A DNA stretch of 64,000 bases from Sphaerisporangium rhizosphaerae (GCF_042665155.1 NZ_JBHTCG010000040.1:4844-68843), one strand, 5' to 3'; counted from the stretch's first letter, positions 53,258 to 62,006 are shown. Numbers and translations: made by a program. The notes: generated from the sequence alone by a model not told the origin.

Positions 53258-54089
53258 GCCCCGATGGCTGCCCTGGGTGCGCTGGACCGTCCTCGGCCTG
53301 CTCGCCCTGTTCACCCTGCTGCCGCTCTACGTGATGGTGAGCTCCTCGCTCAAGCCGTTGCGCGACGTGCAGAGCGGGTTCGACTGGATCCCCTCGACCC
53401 TCACCCTGCGGCCCTTCTACGACATCTGGCAGACGGTGCCGCTGGGCCGGTACTTCGTCAACAGCCTAGTGGTGGCGTCCATCTCGGCGGTGGCGTCGGT
53501 GACGGTGGCGATCTTCGCCGCGTACGCCGTGAGCCGCTACCGCTTCGCCGGTCGCCGGATCTTCACCGTCACCGTGCTGTCGACCCAGATGTTCCCCGGC
53601 ATCCTGTTCCTGCTGCCGCTGTTCATGATCTTCGTGAACCTCGGGCACGCGACCGGCCTGGAGCTGTACGGCACCCGCACCGGGCTGATCGTCACCTACC
53701 TGACCTTCTCGCTGCCGTTCTCGATCTGGATGCTGGTCGGCTACTTCGACTCCATCCCCACCGCGCTGGACGAGGCGGCCAAGGTGGACGGCAACGGGCC
53801 GCTCGGCGCGCTGTTCCGGGTGGTCATCCCGGCGGCGATCCCCGGCATCGTCGCGGTGGCCATCTACGCGTTCATGACCGCGTGGGGCGAGGTGCTGTTC
53901 GCCTCGGTGATGACCGACGAGTCGACCCGCACCCTGGCCGTCGGCCTGCGCGGCTACGCCACCGAGAACAACGTGTACTGGAACCAGGTCATGGCGGCGT
54001 CCCTGGTGGTCAGCGTGCCGGTCGTGGCCGGCTTCCTGCTCCTGCAGAGGTACCTGGTTCAGGGACTCACCGCGGGCGCGGTGAAGTAG
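53250..54089 (+). CDS. Sugar ABC transporter permease (MalG type)
   Basis: A 279-residue inner-membrane partner of the MalF-type permease. Helix 1 spans about residues 11-32. VSSSLKP follows as in MalG-type proteins, and the EAA loop reads LDEAAKVDGNGPLGALFRVVIP (about 172-193). The ATG overlaps the previous gene by eight bases. It ends the operon; the next gene, a CoA hydrolase, is convergent with an 83-base GC-rich gap. Confidence 0.95.
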   Translation: MREPRWLPWVRWTVLGLLALFTLLPLYVMVSSSLKPLRDVQSGFDWIPSTLTLRPFYDIWQTVPLGRYFVNSLVVASISAVASVTVAIFAAYAVSRYRFAGRRIFTVTVLSTQMFPGILFLLPLFMIFVNLGHATGLELYGTRTGLIVTYLTFSLPFSIWMLVGYFDSIPTALDEAAKVDGNGPLGALFRVVIPAAIPGIVAVAIYAFMTAWGEVLFASVMTDESTRTLAVGLRGYATENNVYWNQVMAASLVVSVPVVAGFLLLQRYLVQGLTAGAVK

Positions 54090-54172
54090 GCCCAGCCCAG
54101 CCCAGCCTCGCCCGTCCCCACCCGCCCGTCCCCGCCCGGCCGTTCCCGCCGCCGGGCCCGGCTCTCGCGGGG

Positions 54173-55405
54173 TCAGCGCAGCGGGAAGCCGAGCCGGCGG
54201 CCGGCCTCGCGCAGCTCGTCCCGCGCGTCGGGGTGGGCCACGTTGTCCAGCAGCTGCTGCGCCTGGCCGGCGGCGTCGTGGCCCCAGATGGCCGCGGCGC
54301 CCTGCTCGCTGACGATGAAGCTGTGCTGGAAGGAGGTGACCGGCCCGGCCAGCCGCGGCACCACGGTCGAGACGTCCGCCTTGGGGTGCCAGGACGGCAG
54401 CGCGATGATCGCCCGCCCGCCGGGGGAGTGCAGCGCGCCCACGATGAAGTCGGTCTGCCCCCCGAAGCCCGAGTAGATGAGCCCGCGCACCCGCGCCGCG
54501 TTCGCCTGGGCGTACAGATCGACCTGCAACGCGCCGTTCACCGAGGTCAGCGCGTGCTGACGGGAGATCAGCGCGGGGTCGTTGGTCTTCTCGGTGCGCA
54601 GCAGGCGCACCCGGTCGTTGCGGTCGATCCAGTCGTACAGCTCGGCGCCGCCGAACACGAACGACGCGGTGACCGGGACGCCCGCCTCCAGCGCGCCGGC
54701 CTTCTCCAGGGCGAGCACCCCGTCGCTGAACATCTCCGACCACACCGTGAGGCCGCGGCGCGACGGCAGCGCCGCGAGCACGGCGTCCGGGACCTGCCCG
54801 ATGCCGAGCTGCAGCGTGGCGCCGCCGGGGATGAGGGCGGCCACCCGGTCGCCGATGACCCGCGAGACCTCGCTCGGCGGGCGCGGCGCGGGAGAGGCGA
54901 GCGGCTCGTCCACCTCGATCGCGTGATCCACCTCCTCCAGCGACAGCACCGCGTCGCCGTAGGTGTAGGGCATGCGCGGGTTCATCTGGGCGACGACCAC
55001 TCCGCCGCGCGCCCTCACCTGCTCGATCGCCGCCGGCAGGATGTTGACCTCGGTGCCGAGCGACAGCGTGCCGTCCACCGGCGGGGTGGTGTGCAGCAGC
55101 ACGACGTCGGGTGGCAGCGCCTGCCCCAGCAAGCCGGGCACCATGGACAGCCGCGCGGGGAAGTACCGCAGGTTCTCCCGTCCGCGCATGCCGGGCCCGA
55201 CGAACGGCGACTCCAGGGTCACCCCCTCGCGGCCGGGGACGCCGGCCTGGGCGTTCAACATGAACAGCCGGTACTCGGGGACCGCCGCGTCGAGCACCGA
55301 CAGGGCGCGCCACGGCGTGGAGAAGTTGCCGCCGGCCACCACCCGAGGGGTGCCCGGCAGGCCGGACAGCACCGAGGCGAGCCGAGATTCGGATATCACG
55401 CGCAT
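54173..55405 (-). CDS. Acetyl-CoA hydrolase/transferase family protein
   Basis: A 410-residue enzyme of the family including succinyl-CoA:acetate and 4-hydroxybutyrate CoA-transferases. Typical segments: GLPGTPRVVAGG, NILPAAIEQVRARGGVVVAQ, LQLGIGQVPDAVLAAL, the catalytic-Glu region VWSEMFSDG and the C-terminal VVPRLAGPVTSFQHSFIVSEQG. It moves CoA between acetate-like acids or hydrolyses acetyl-CoA. ATG 55405 is chosen because the upstream 38 codons lack family character; its ribosome site is poor. It sits inside the sugar regulon but lacks the LacI-type operator, so its link to sugar use is uncertain. Confidence 0.9.
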   Translation of the reverse strand: MRVISESRLASVLSGLPGTPRVVAGGNFSTPWRALSVLDAAVPEYRLFMLNAQAGVPGREGVTLESPFVGPGMRGRENLRYFPARLSMVPGLLGQALPPDVVLLHTTPPVDGTLSLGTEVNILPAAIEQVRARGGVVVAQMNPRMPYTYGDAVLSLEEVDHAIEVDEPLASPAPRPPSEVSRVIGDRVAALIPGGATLQLGIGQVPDAVLAALPSRRGLTVWSEMFSDGVLALEKAGALEAGVPVTASFVFGGAELYDWIDRNDRVRLLRTEKTNDPALISRQHALTSVNGALQVDLYAQANAARVRGLIYSGFGGQTDFIVGALHSPGGRAIIALPSWHPKADVSTVVPRLAGPVTSFQHSFIVSEQGAAAIWGHDAAGQAQQLLDNVAHPDARDELREAGRRLGFPLR

Positions 55406-55572
55406 TCGACCATCATTCCCTGCACGACAGTGGTGGCCGGTTCGGGGGGCGCACGCCGCGGCGCTCCCTCCACCCGCCGGGGGGGTTCCGAGCCTCTCAG
55501 GCCGCCGGACGGCCCGCACAGGGGCGAGATGCCCGGGCCGCGGAGTCGTTCGGCCCTTCCGGCGACCGGCAC

Positions 55573-55674
55573 GGCCTGAGGCAGGCGCGTGCGGTGGGCC
55601 GTGCCTGCTCCGGCGGCCGGCGCGGCCTGAGGGAGGCGCGTGCGGTGGGCCGTGCCCGCTCCGGCGGCCGGCGC
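55573..55674. repeat. Two 51-base tandem repeats
   Basis: 55573-55623 and 55624-55674 are near-identical (GGCCTGAGG/GAGG..., GCGTGCGGTGGGCCGTGCC). They end two bases before the LacI stop codon, with a degenerate partial unit before them. They lie in the space between the CoA hydrolase promoter and the end of lacI. Function unknown; possibly a hairpin-rich attenuating region. Confidence 0.8.
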
Positions 55675-55676
55675 GG

Positions 55677-56729
55677 TCAGGCGGAGTCGCGGACCACCAG
55701 GGACGGCTCGAAGATGACCGAGGTGACCGCGCGGTCGGGGTCGTCCACGTGGGCGAGCAGCAGTCGCGTCATCTCGGCCGCCATGTCCTCGACGGGATGG
55801 CGGATCGTCGTCAGGAGCGGCCGGCTCGCCGTCGCCGCGCTGCTGTCGTCGAACCCGACGACGGCGACGTCCTCGGGCACGCGCCGCCCGTGGTTGCGCA
55901 GCACGGGCAGGGCGCCCTGGGCCATGAGGTCGTTGGCGATGAACACCCCGTCGATGCCGGGATGCTCGGCCATCAGCCGCTCCATCGCCGCCTCGCCGCT
56001 GGCCAGGGTGAAGTCGCCCTCGGCGCAGGGGATGTAGGGGTGGCCGTGGGCCGCCATGGCGTCGCGGAAGCCCGACAGGCGGTCCTGGGCGGCCGGCACG
56101 TCGAGCGGCCCGGCGATGGTGGCCACCCGCCGGCGGCCCCGCGCGATCAGATGGTCGGCGGCGAGCTTGGCGCCGGTGCGGTGCGCGAGGTCCACGTAGC
56201 TGATCGGGATCGGCTCGGGAGGCCGGGCGAAGAGCACGGCGGGGAGCGAGGCCTCCACCATCAGGCGGGGCAGCGGGTCGCGCGCCTCGGTGGACACCAG
56301 GATCGCCCCGTCGGCGTTGCCCTGCCGCAGGTAGGCGATGGCCTGGGCCCGCGTCTCGTCGGTCTCGGCGAACATCAGGGTCGGATGGATGCCGCGCGGG
56401 CGCAGGAACCCGACCACGCCGGAGGCCACCCGCCCGAAGAACGGGTCGGCGAAGACCTGGCTGTGAAAAGGGTTCTCCTCGCTCTCCTCTCCGGCGCCCG
56501 AGACCACCAGGGCGATCGAGCCGGTGCGGCGGGTGACCAGCGAGCGGGCGGCCCGGTTGGGCACGTAGCCGGTGGCGGCGATGGCCTGCCTGACGGTCTC
56601 CTGGATGGCGGGATCGACGTTGCGGATGCCGTTGATGACCCGGGAGACGGTGGCACGGGACACGCCCGCCGCACGCGCGACGTCCTCCAGGGTCGGGGAA
56701 GCCGGCACTGGTGGGCGACCTAGGCTCAT
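55677..56729 (-). CDS. LacI-family transcriptional repressor (CebR-like)
   Basis: A 350-residue repressor. The N-terminal HTH and hinge are TLEDVARAAGVSRATVSRVINGIRNVD (about 12-38) and GYVPNRAARSLVTRRTG. The periplasmic-binding-type effector domain (70-345) includes GVFIANDLMAQGALPVL and VAVVGFDDSSAATASRPLLTTI. ATG 56729: TATAAA (56741-56736 on the minus strand) lies six bases before it, pointing to a leaderless mRNA. Operator site B covers the region just upstream of that -10, giving direct autorepression. Its targets are sites A and C. Confidence 0.95.
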   Translation of the reverse strand: MSLGRPPVPASPTLEDVARAAGVSRATVSRVINGIRNVDPAIQETVRQAIAATGYVPNRAARSLVTRRTGSIALVVSGAGEESEENPFHSQVFADPFFGRVASGVVGFLRPRGIHPTLMFAETDETRAQAIAYLRQGNADGAILVSTEARDPLPRLMVEASLPAVLFARPPEPIPISYVDLAHRTGAKLAADHLIARGRRRVATIAGPLDVPAAQDRLSGFRDAMAAHGHPYIPCAEGDFTLASGEAAMERLMAEHPGIDGVFIANDLMAQGALPVLRNHGRRVPEDVAVVGFDDSSAATASRPLLTTIRHPVEDMAAEMTRLLLAHVDDPDRAVTSVIFEPSLVVRDSA

Positions 56730-56749
56730 GGGGCCTTTATAGCATGCTT

Positions 56750-56763
56750 GGAGAGCGCTCTCC
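56750..56763. promoter_or_regulatory. LacI-type operator, site B (repressor gene)
   Basis: GGAGAGCGCTCTCC; with flanking TT and AA the palindrome is 18 bp here. It is nine bases from the -10 of the repressor's own promoter. Confidence 0.88.
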
Positions 56764-56847
56764 AACGTCCAGCCGTCACAAGCCACGGTGAGCCGTGCGC
56801 CACCGGCGCCCGCCCCTCCGCTCGGGAGGGCGGGCCGCCGCAGGCGG

Positions 56848-59406
56848 TCAGTTCGCCGGGGCCGCCACCGCGACCGTCGCGGTCAATGGTAGGTCCCCGC
56901 AGGAACGCCCTGCCAGCACCGTGAACGATCCGGGCTCGAAGGCCCAGGCGTGCCGCTCGGGCGACCAGTGGGCGAGCGCTCGCGCCGCCACCTCGACCCG
57001 CGCCTCCACGCTCTCGCCGGGCCCGGCCTGCACCCGGGCGAACCCCGCGAGCCAGCGCACCGGGCGCTCCACACCGCTGCCGGGACGGGTCAGATACACC
57101 TGGACCACCTCGCCGCCGCTCCGCCCGCCGGTGTTGCGCACCTGGACGCGGACGGTGAACGGGGCTCCAGGTTCGACCTCGCCGGGCACCTCGACGCTCT
57201 CGTACGCCCAGGTCGTGTAGCCGAGCCCGTGCCCGAACCAGTACGCGGGGGGCGACGGCTCGCGCAGCCAGGCCCGGTGTCCGATGTGCAGCCCCTCGGT
57301 GTAGGCGAGGATCCCCGCGACCGGCGTGGTCCCGGCCAGCGCGCGACCGGCCCAGGTGGTGGGCAGCCGCCCGCCCGGCTCGGCGGCGCCGAACAGCACC
57401 TCCGCCAGCCCGTGCCCGTACTCCTGGCCGGGGAACCAGCTCAGCAGCACCGCCGGCACCTCCTCGCGCCACGGCAGGTCGACGGGGCCGCCGGAGTTGA
57501 CCACCACCACCGTGGCGGGGTTGGCGGCCGCCACCGCGCGGACCAGCGCGTCCTGCGCGCCGGGCAGAGCGAGGCCGGAGCGGTCGTAGCCCTCGCTCTC
57601 GACCTCCTCGGTCGTGCCGGCCACGACGATGGCGACGTCCGCGCCTCGGGCGAGCTCGACGGCGGCGGCGAACTCCTCCTCCTCGGAGCGGCGCGGCGGG
57701 TCGGCGGCGAGCACGAAGGCCACGCCACTGCCGGGGTCCATGCGCCGCCGGGCCACCAGCTCGACCTCCCGGCCCGCGGTGAGCTCCACCTCGGCCCGGC
57801 GGTAGGGCGGGTTGAGCGACACCGTCGCCGGGTCGTCGCTGTCGCGCCCCACCTCGTCGTCGATGAGCGTCACGCCGTCCGCCGCCAGGCTCACGTGGTC
57901 CCACCCGGCGACCGCCAGCGTCCACCGGCCCTCGACCCGCGGGCACAGCAGGGCGCGGATCTCGACGGCGGCCGGCGATCCGACGATGGTCGGCTCCAGG
58001 ACGCGCCCGGTGAGGCGGTGCTCGGCGTGCAGTTCCTCCCCGTCGGCGGACAGCAGGCGCACCAGCACGCCCGGCTCGCCGCCGCGCGGGTCGCGCGCGT
58101 CGTCCAGGCCGAGCGGAGTGGGGGTGTCGTCGATGTGGACCCCGGCGGCGTGGACGACCTCGGCCCGCCCGGCGAGCGCCGCCCGGATGCCCTCAAGCGG
58201 CGACACGGTGCGCACGGGGTACACCCCCGCGCTGCCGCCGCCCTGGATGCGCGGCGCGGCGGCGTTCGGCCCGATCACCGCGACCGTGCGCAGCCGCTCG
58301 GCGTCCAGCGGCAGGATCGGCCCTTCGTTGCGCAGCAGCACCGTCCCCGCCGCGACCGCCTCCCGCAACAACGCCTCCGCCGCCCCGGCCCCCACCCTGA
58401 CCGGCCCGTCAGCCGAAGGCGCGACGCCCTCGGGGACGGCGGCGACGGACTCCCCGGCGAACGGCGCGACGCCCTCGGCGAGACCGGCGAGGGACTCCCC
58501 GGTGAGCGGAGCGACGCCCTTGGGGAGGGGCGCGACAGAGCCCTCGGAAGGCGAGGCCAGGGCGCCCACGCGGGAGGCCAGGCGCAGCAGCCGGCGGACC
58601 TTGTCGTCGATCGCCTCCTCCGGCACCTCGCCGGCCCGGACGGCGGAGACCAGCGCCTCGCCCCACGGGCCGTCCGGCCCCGGCATGGCCAGGTCCTGCG
58701 CGGCGCGCCCGGCCGCGACCGTCGACCGGACGGCGCCCCAGTCGGACACCACCAGCCCGTCGAAGCCCCACTCGCCCTTCAGTGGCTCGGCCAGCAGTGG
58801 GTTCTCCGACATGGTCGCGCCGTTCACGCCGTTGTAGGCGGCCATGACCACCCACACCCCGGCCTCGACGGCGGCCTCGAAGGGGGCCAGGTACAGCTCG
58901 CGCAGCGTCCGCTCGTCCACCCGCGCGTCCAGCGTCAGCCGTTCGGTCTCGGAGTCGTTGGCCACGTAGTGCTTGGCGGTGGCGGCGACCCCGCGCGACT
59001 GCACGCCCCGGACGAGGGCGACGCCGACGCGCGCGGTGAGCAGCGGGTCCTCGGAGTAGCACTCGAAGTGCCTGCCGCCGAGCGGCGAGCGGTGCAGGTT
59101 GATCGTGGGGGCGAGCAGGATGTCGACCCCCTTGCGCCGGGCCTCGTCGCCGAGCAGCGCGCCCAGCCGTTCCACCAGCCGCTCGTCCCAGCTCGCGGCC
59201 AGCGCGGTCGGCGAGGGCAGGTTCAGCGAGACGCTGCGCTCGTCCCACCCGGGGCCGCGCACGCCCACCGGGCCGTCCGACAGCACGAGGGAGCGCAGCC
59301 CGGCATCCGGCTCGGCGTAGGTGCTCCAGGCGGTGCCCCCGGTGAGCAACCGCACCTTCCGCTCAAGGCCGAGCTTGCGCACCACGTCATCGAACTCGTC
59401 GGTCAC
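56848..59406 (-). CDS. GH3 beta-glucosidase
   Basis: An 852-residue enzyme lacking a signal peptide, so cytosolic. The TIM-barrel domain (15-290) has LLAPTINLHRSPLGGRHFE, KHYVANDSE and the nucleophile Asp in GLVVSDWGAV (about 235). A repeat-built insertion lies at about 285-335. The alpha/beta sandwich with the acid/base region follows, holding a PA14-like insertion (about 400-540; WTLAVAGWDHVSLAADG). A C-terminal fibronectin-III-like domain ends the chain. GTG 59406 follows GAGAGGAACCAGG. It would cleave the beta-linked sugar taken in by the ABC system. Operator site C lies 19 bases before the start. Confidence 0.94.
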   Translation of the reverse strand: MTDEFDDVVRKLGLERKVRLLTGGTAWSTYAEPDAGLRSLVLSDGPVGVRGPGWDERSVSLNLPSPTALAASWDERLVERLGALLGDEARRKGVDILLAPTINLHRSPLGGRHFECYSEDPLLTARVGVALVRGVQSRGVAATAKHYVANDSETERLTLDARVDERTLRELYLAPFEAAVEAGVWVVMAAYNGVNGATMSENPLLAEPLKGEWGFDGLVVSDWGAVRSTVAAGRAAQDLAMPGPDGPWGEALVSAVRAGEVPEEAIDDKVRRLLRLASRVGALASPSEGSVAPLPKGVAPLTGESLAGLAEGVAPFAGESVAAVPEGVAPSADGPVRVGAGAAEALLREAVAAGTVLLRNEGPILPLDAERLRTVAVIGPNAAAPRIQGGGSAGVYPVRTVSPLEGIRAALAGRAEVVHAAGVHIDDTPTPLGLDDARDPRGGEPGVLVRLLSADGEELHAEHRLTGRVLEPTIVGSPAAVEIRALLCPRVEGRWTLAVAGWDHVSLAADGVTLIDDEVGRDSDDPATVSLNPPYRRAEVELTAGREVELVARRRMDPGSGVAFVLAADPPRRSEEEEFAAAVELARGADVAIVVAGTTEEVESEGYDRSGLALPGAQDALVRAVAAANPATVVVVNSGGPVDLPWREEVPAVLLSWFPGQEYGHGLAEVLFGAAEPGGRLPTTWAGRALAGTTPVAGILAYTEGLHIGHRAWLREPSPPAYWFGHGLGYTTWAYESVEVPGEVEPGAPFTVRVQVRNTGGRSGGEVVQVYLTRPGSGVERPVRWLAGFARVQAGPGESVEARVEVAARALAHWSPERHAWAFEPGSFTVLAGRSCGDLPLTATVAVAAPAN
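58404..58548. repeat. Tandem repeats within the GH3 gene
   Basis: Three to four imperfect units of about 42-51 bases, each containing GGCGCGACGCCCTCGG-like sequence. They encode EGVAPFAGESVAAV-type segments and sit in the loop between the TIM barrel and the second domain. Confidence 0.75.
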
Positions 59407-59424
59407 CCTGGTTCCTCTCACTTC

Positions 59425-59438
59425 GGAGAGCGCTCTCC
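59425..59438. promoter_or_regulatory. LacI-type operator, site C (beta-glucosidase gene)
   Basis: Third identical copy of GGAGAGCGCTCTCC, 19 bases upstream of the GH3 start. It ties the glycosidase to the same repressor as the importer. Confidence 0.88.
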
Positions 59439-59578
59439 GTCTAGCCCTAGCGTTCCTGTCCCAACAGGGCAATGTCAATGCCCGGACGCCTCGTCCCGGC
59501 CATCGTGACTATGGGAGAGGGTGTTGAGAAGGGTCTGCGCATCTCGCCGCCGTGACTACCGTCAGATCGTGATCATGA

Positions 59579-59824
59579 CCGGGTGCTCCGCGAACGCCGC
59601 TACCCTCCGATCTGACCGACGACTCAGCACGCGATGCGTGGACCGTCCTGCACATCGTCCGACGGCCGGCCCCTCTGCAGGTCCCGCCAGCGGTCACGCG
59701 CGAGCAGATGGATGCGGCCGCCCTCGCCGGGGATGCTTATACCGAAACCCATGCGGAAAACATGGTCATTCCAGACGGGTTGACCCAGGCGTGTCAGTGG
59801 CCGGTAGTGCGCCGTACACGATGA
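59579..59824 (+). pseudogene. Decayed coding remnant, possibly transposase-derived
   Basis: A frame of 82 codons opens without a start. It reads PSDLTDD near its beginning, and a neighbouring frame reads RERRYP directly before, as in IS5/IS4-type transposase starts (RRYPSDLTD) after a frameshift. Further on it reads VTREQMDAAALAGDAYTE with no recognised motif. GC at third positions is lower than in genes here. It overlaps the end of the TetR gene by 59 bases. The rest of the 327-base gap (59439-59765) holds nothing else that I recognise. Confidence 0.25.
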
Positions 59825-60359
59825 CCTGAACCATGCTCTGGACGACGTCCCTGCTGACGCTCCCTGGCGGCGCGGTGACCAGGGTGAACAGCGCACCCCC
59901 GTAGAGCGCGATCAGCGCGGGAATCTTCTCACGTGGGATGGCGAGGCCGAGTTTGTCGTGGTGCCCGGCGGTGATCCGCACCGACATGTCCTGCAGGCCC
60001 GCGAGCGCCGAGGCGAGCAGCGGCCGGCGCACGGCCTCCAGTTGAAGTTCGAAAATTGCCAGATAGCGGTTGCGCAGTGTGGTCGCCGCTGTGAGCAGCG
60101 ATTCCGTCAGCAGGTCGACCAGCGTCGCGGGATGCTCGGTGGCCCGGTCGGTGTCGGCGTGATGCAGCTCGGCGATGCGCTCCGCGGCGGCCACCAGCAG
60201 CGCTTCCCTGCTGCGGAAGTAGTTCGAGGCCGTTCCCGGCGGGAGATCCGCTTCCTTCTCCACCGCGCGGTGGGTCAGTCCATGCACGCCCGACACCGCC
60301 AGCAGTTTGATGGCGGTATCGGTCAGGGCATTGCGACGGGCTGGATTGGTAGGCGGCAT
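59766..60359 (-). CDS. TetR-family regulator of the adjacent monooxygenase
   Basis: A 197-residue regulator. The HTH (residues 8-55) includes RRNALTDTAIKLLAVSGVHGLTHRAVEKEADLPPGTASNYF, close to the TetR pattern with a Phe in place of Tyr+Phe at its end. It is divergent from the FAD monooxygenase gene over a 58-base gap that contains a perfect 14-bp palindrome, the classic layout of a substrate-induced resistance or degradation gene. The ATG at 60359 is close to that palindrome, so autoregulation is likely. Confidence 0.92.
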   Translation of the reverse strand: MPPTNPARRNALTDTAIKLLAVSGVHGLTHRAVEKEADLPPGTASNYFRSREALLVAAAERIAELHHADTDRATEHPATLVDLLTESLLTAATTLRNRYLAIFELQLEAVRRPLLASALAGLQDMSVRITAGHHDKLGLAIPREKIPALIALYGGALFTLVTAPPGSVSRDVVQSMVQVIVYGALPATDTPGSTRLE

Positions 60360-60378
60360 GCGACCATGCTACCAATAG

Positions 60379-60392
60379 TCGTACTAGTACGA
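60379..60392. promoter_or_regulatory. Perfect 14-bp palindrome between TetR and monooxygenase genes
   Basis: TCGTACTAGTACGA, 19 bases from the TetR start and 25 from the monooxygenase start. It probably serves as the TetR operator for both. Confidence 0.75.
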
Positions 60393-60417
60393 TGGTAGTG
60401 AACGGCAAGGAGGTCTC

Positions 60418-61563
60418 ATGAGGATCGTGTTGGTCGGTGCCGGGCTCGGAGGGGTGGCGGCCGCGGTGGGGCTGCATCGCCTGGGCCACGAGGTGACACT
60501 CTTCGAACGGGGCGCCGAGCTCCGGGAAGCGGGCACCGGAATCGTGGTCATGCCCAACGGGCTCCGCGCGCTAGACGCGCTGGGGCTGGCCGAAGACGTG
60601 CGCGGGCACGTCATGCCTGCCGCCCGCGCGGGATTGCGGGACTGGCGCGGACGCCCGCTGCTGGTCACCGATGCGGTCCAGGCGCAGCGGGAGGTCGGGA
60701 CGCCCGCCATCATCGACCGGGCGGAACTGCACCGGGCGCTACGCGCCCCGCTGCCCGCCGACCTGGTGCGAACCGCGACCCCGGTCGAGCGACTGGAGCC
60801 CGACCCCACCGGGGTGAGCGTGATCAGCGACGGCAACCCCGTCGCGAGAGCGGACGCCGTGATCGCGGCCGACGGCATCGGCAGCAAGCTGCGCGAACAG
60901 CTCATTCCCGGCCACCCCGGGCTACGGCGGACCGGCCGGATGGACCTGCGCGGCATGCTGCCCCGCCCTCCCGGCCTGGTAACAGACCTGCTCGTCAGCC
61001 AGTTGGTCGACCGCCGCAGCGGGGCGATGTTCGGCCTGTTCCCCGTAGGCGAGCACCACCTGTACTGGTTCACCGATTCCGTCCTGCACGGCACACCGCC
61101 CGACGCGGAGGAGGCACGCCGACAGATGCTGTCCCTGATGGCCGACTGGCACCCCCTCGTCACGGCACTGATCGAGGCCACCCCGCTCGCCGGCATCTAC
61201 GTCGACCCGATCGCTCGCCTGGCCGAACCCCTGCCCTCGTTCGCGGTCGGCAGGATCGCGCTCCTCGGCGACGCCGCGCACGCCATGCCACCCGACCTCG
61301 GCCAGGGCGCCAGCCAGGCCTTCGAAGACGCGGCCGCACTAACCCGCCACCTGACCGGCGCCGAGCCGACAGACGTCGCCCAGCGGCTCTTGCGCTACGA
61401 CGCCGAGCGCAGGCCCAGCGCCAACCGCATAATGCGGGCGGCGTCCCGGCAATCGCGGCTGACCTCCCAGACCGGCGTCGCCGCGTGGCTTCGCGACGCG
61501 TTGCTGCGCGCCGTACCATCCCGGCTGGCCACCCGGCAGCTTGCCGCGCTCTGGCACGCCTAG
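60418..61563 (+). CDS. FAD-dependent monooxygenase (PHBH-like)
   Basis: A 381-residue flavoprotein hydroxylase. GAGLGGVAAAVGL (residues 7-19) binds FAD, ADAVIAADGIGSKLR carries the DG motif, and GRIALLGDAAHAMPPDLGQGAS the second FAD site. Related enzymes hydroxylate aromatics or inactivate tetracycline- or rifamycin-like drugs. AAGGAGGT is four bases before the ATG. Controlled by the divergent TetR gene. Its stop codon is immediately followed by the stop codon of a transposase remnant on the opposite strand. Confidence 0.93.
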   Translation: MRIVLVGAGLGGVAAAVGLHRLGHEVTLFERGAELREAGTGIVVMPNGLRALDALGLAEDVRGHVMPAARAGLRDWRGRPLLVTDAVQAQREVGTPAIIDRAELHRALRAPLPADLVRTATPVERLEPDPTGVSVISDGNPVARADAVIAADGIGSKLREQLIPGHPGLRRTGRMDLRGMLPRPPGLVTDLLVSQLVDRRSGAMFGLFPVGEHHLYWFTDSVLHGTPPDAEEARRQMLSLMADWHPLVTALIEATPLAGIYVDPIARLAEPLPSFAVGRIALLGDAAHAMPPDLGQGASQAFEDAAALTRHLTGAEPTDVAQRLLRYDAERRPSANRIMRAASRQSRLTSQTGVAAWLRDALLRAVPSRLATRQLAALWHA

Positions 61564-61701
61564 TCAGTGGTCATAGGCAATCAGCGATCGGGTGAGGGGC
61601 TGGCCGGTGTGGCGGTTGTGCCAGATGGCGGCGGTCAGGGCCAGGATGTGCTGAGCGATGCGGGCGCCAATGCCGGTGGCGGTGCGGGCTCCCTTCGCCA
61701 T
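61564..61701 (-). pseudogene. 3' remnant of an IS982-like transposase
   Basis: Forty-five codons from an internal ATG end in ILALTAAIWHN, TGQPLTRSLIAYDH and a stop. This C-terminus matches my recollection of IS982-family transposases in actinomycetes. Nothing upstream continues the transposase frame, so only the tail survives. No terminal repeats identified. Confidence 0.7.
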
Positions 61702-61768
61702 GTCCGCACTCCGCGCCGCGGCAACTCGCATGAGTTCGTACGGCGCTTGCCTCTACTGGGAGCCGCCT

Positions 61769-61987
61769 CTACTGGAAGTCGAACTCGTTGGCACGGACGC
61801 CGGCGAGGAAGGCGTCCCATTCGGCTCTGGTGTAGATGATCGTCGGACCGTCGGGGTGACGGCTGTGCCGCACCGCGATCCGCCCACTCCCGTCGAGCAA
61901 CGGCCCCGCCTCGACGCAGTTCGGCCCTCCATCAGGGCTGAAGCTGCTGATGTGCCACGCCGCTAAAGGTTGATGCTGAGAACTCAT
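61769..61987 (-). CDS. DUF397 protein
   Basis: A 72-residue protein with the family layout: AAWHISSFSPDGGPNCVEAG, then VRHSRHPDGPTIIYTRAEWDAFLAGVRANEFDF. DUF397 proteins are short partners encoded beside XRE/DUF5753 regulators in actinomycetes, often in developmental or antibiotic control loci. Here the XRE gene lies 19 bases upstream on the same strand. ATG 61987. Confidence 0.93.
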   Translation of the reverse strand: MSSQHQPLAAWHISSFSPDGGPNCVEAGPLLDGSGRIAVRHSRHPDGPTIIYTRAEWDAFLAGVRANEFDFQ

Positions 61988-62006
61988 CACTGTTCCTCGT
62001 TCAGGA

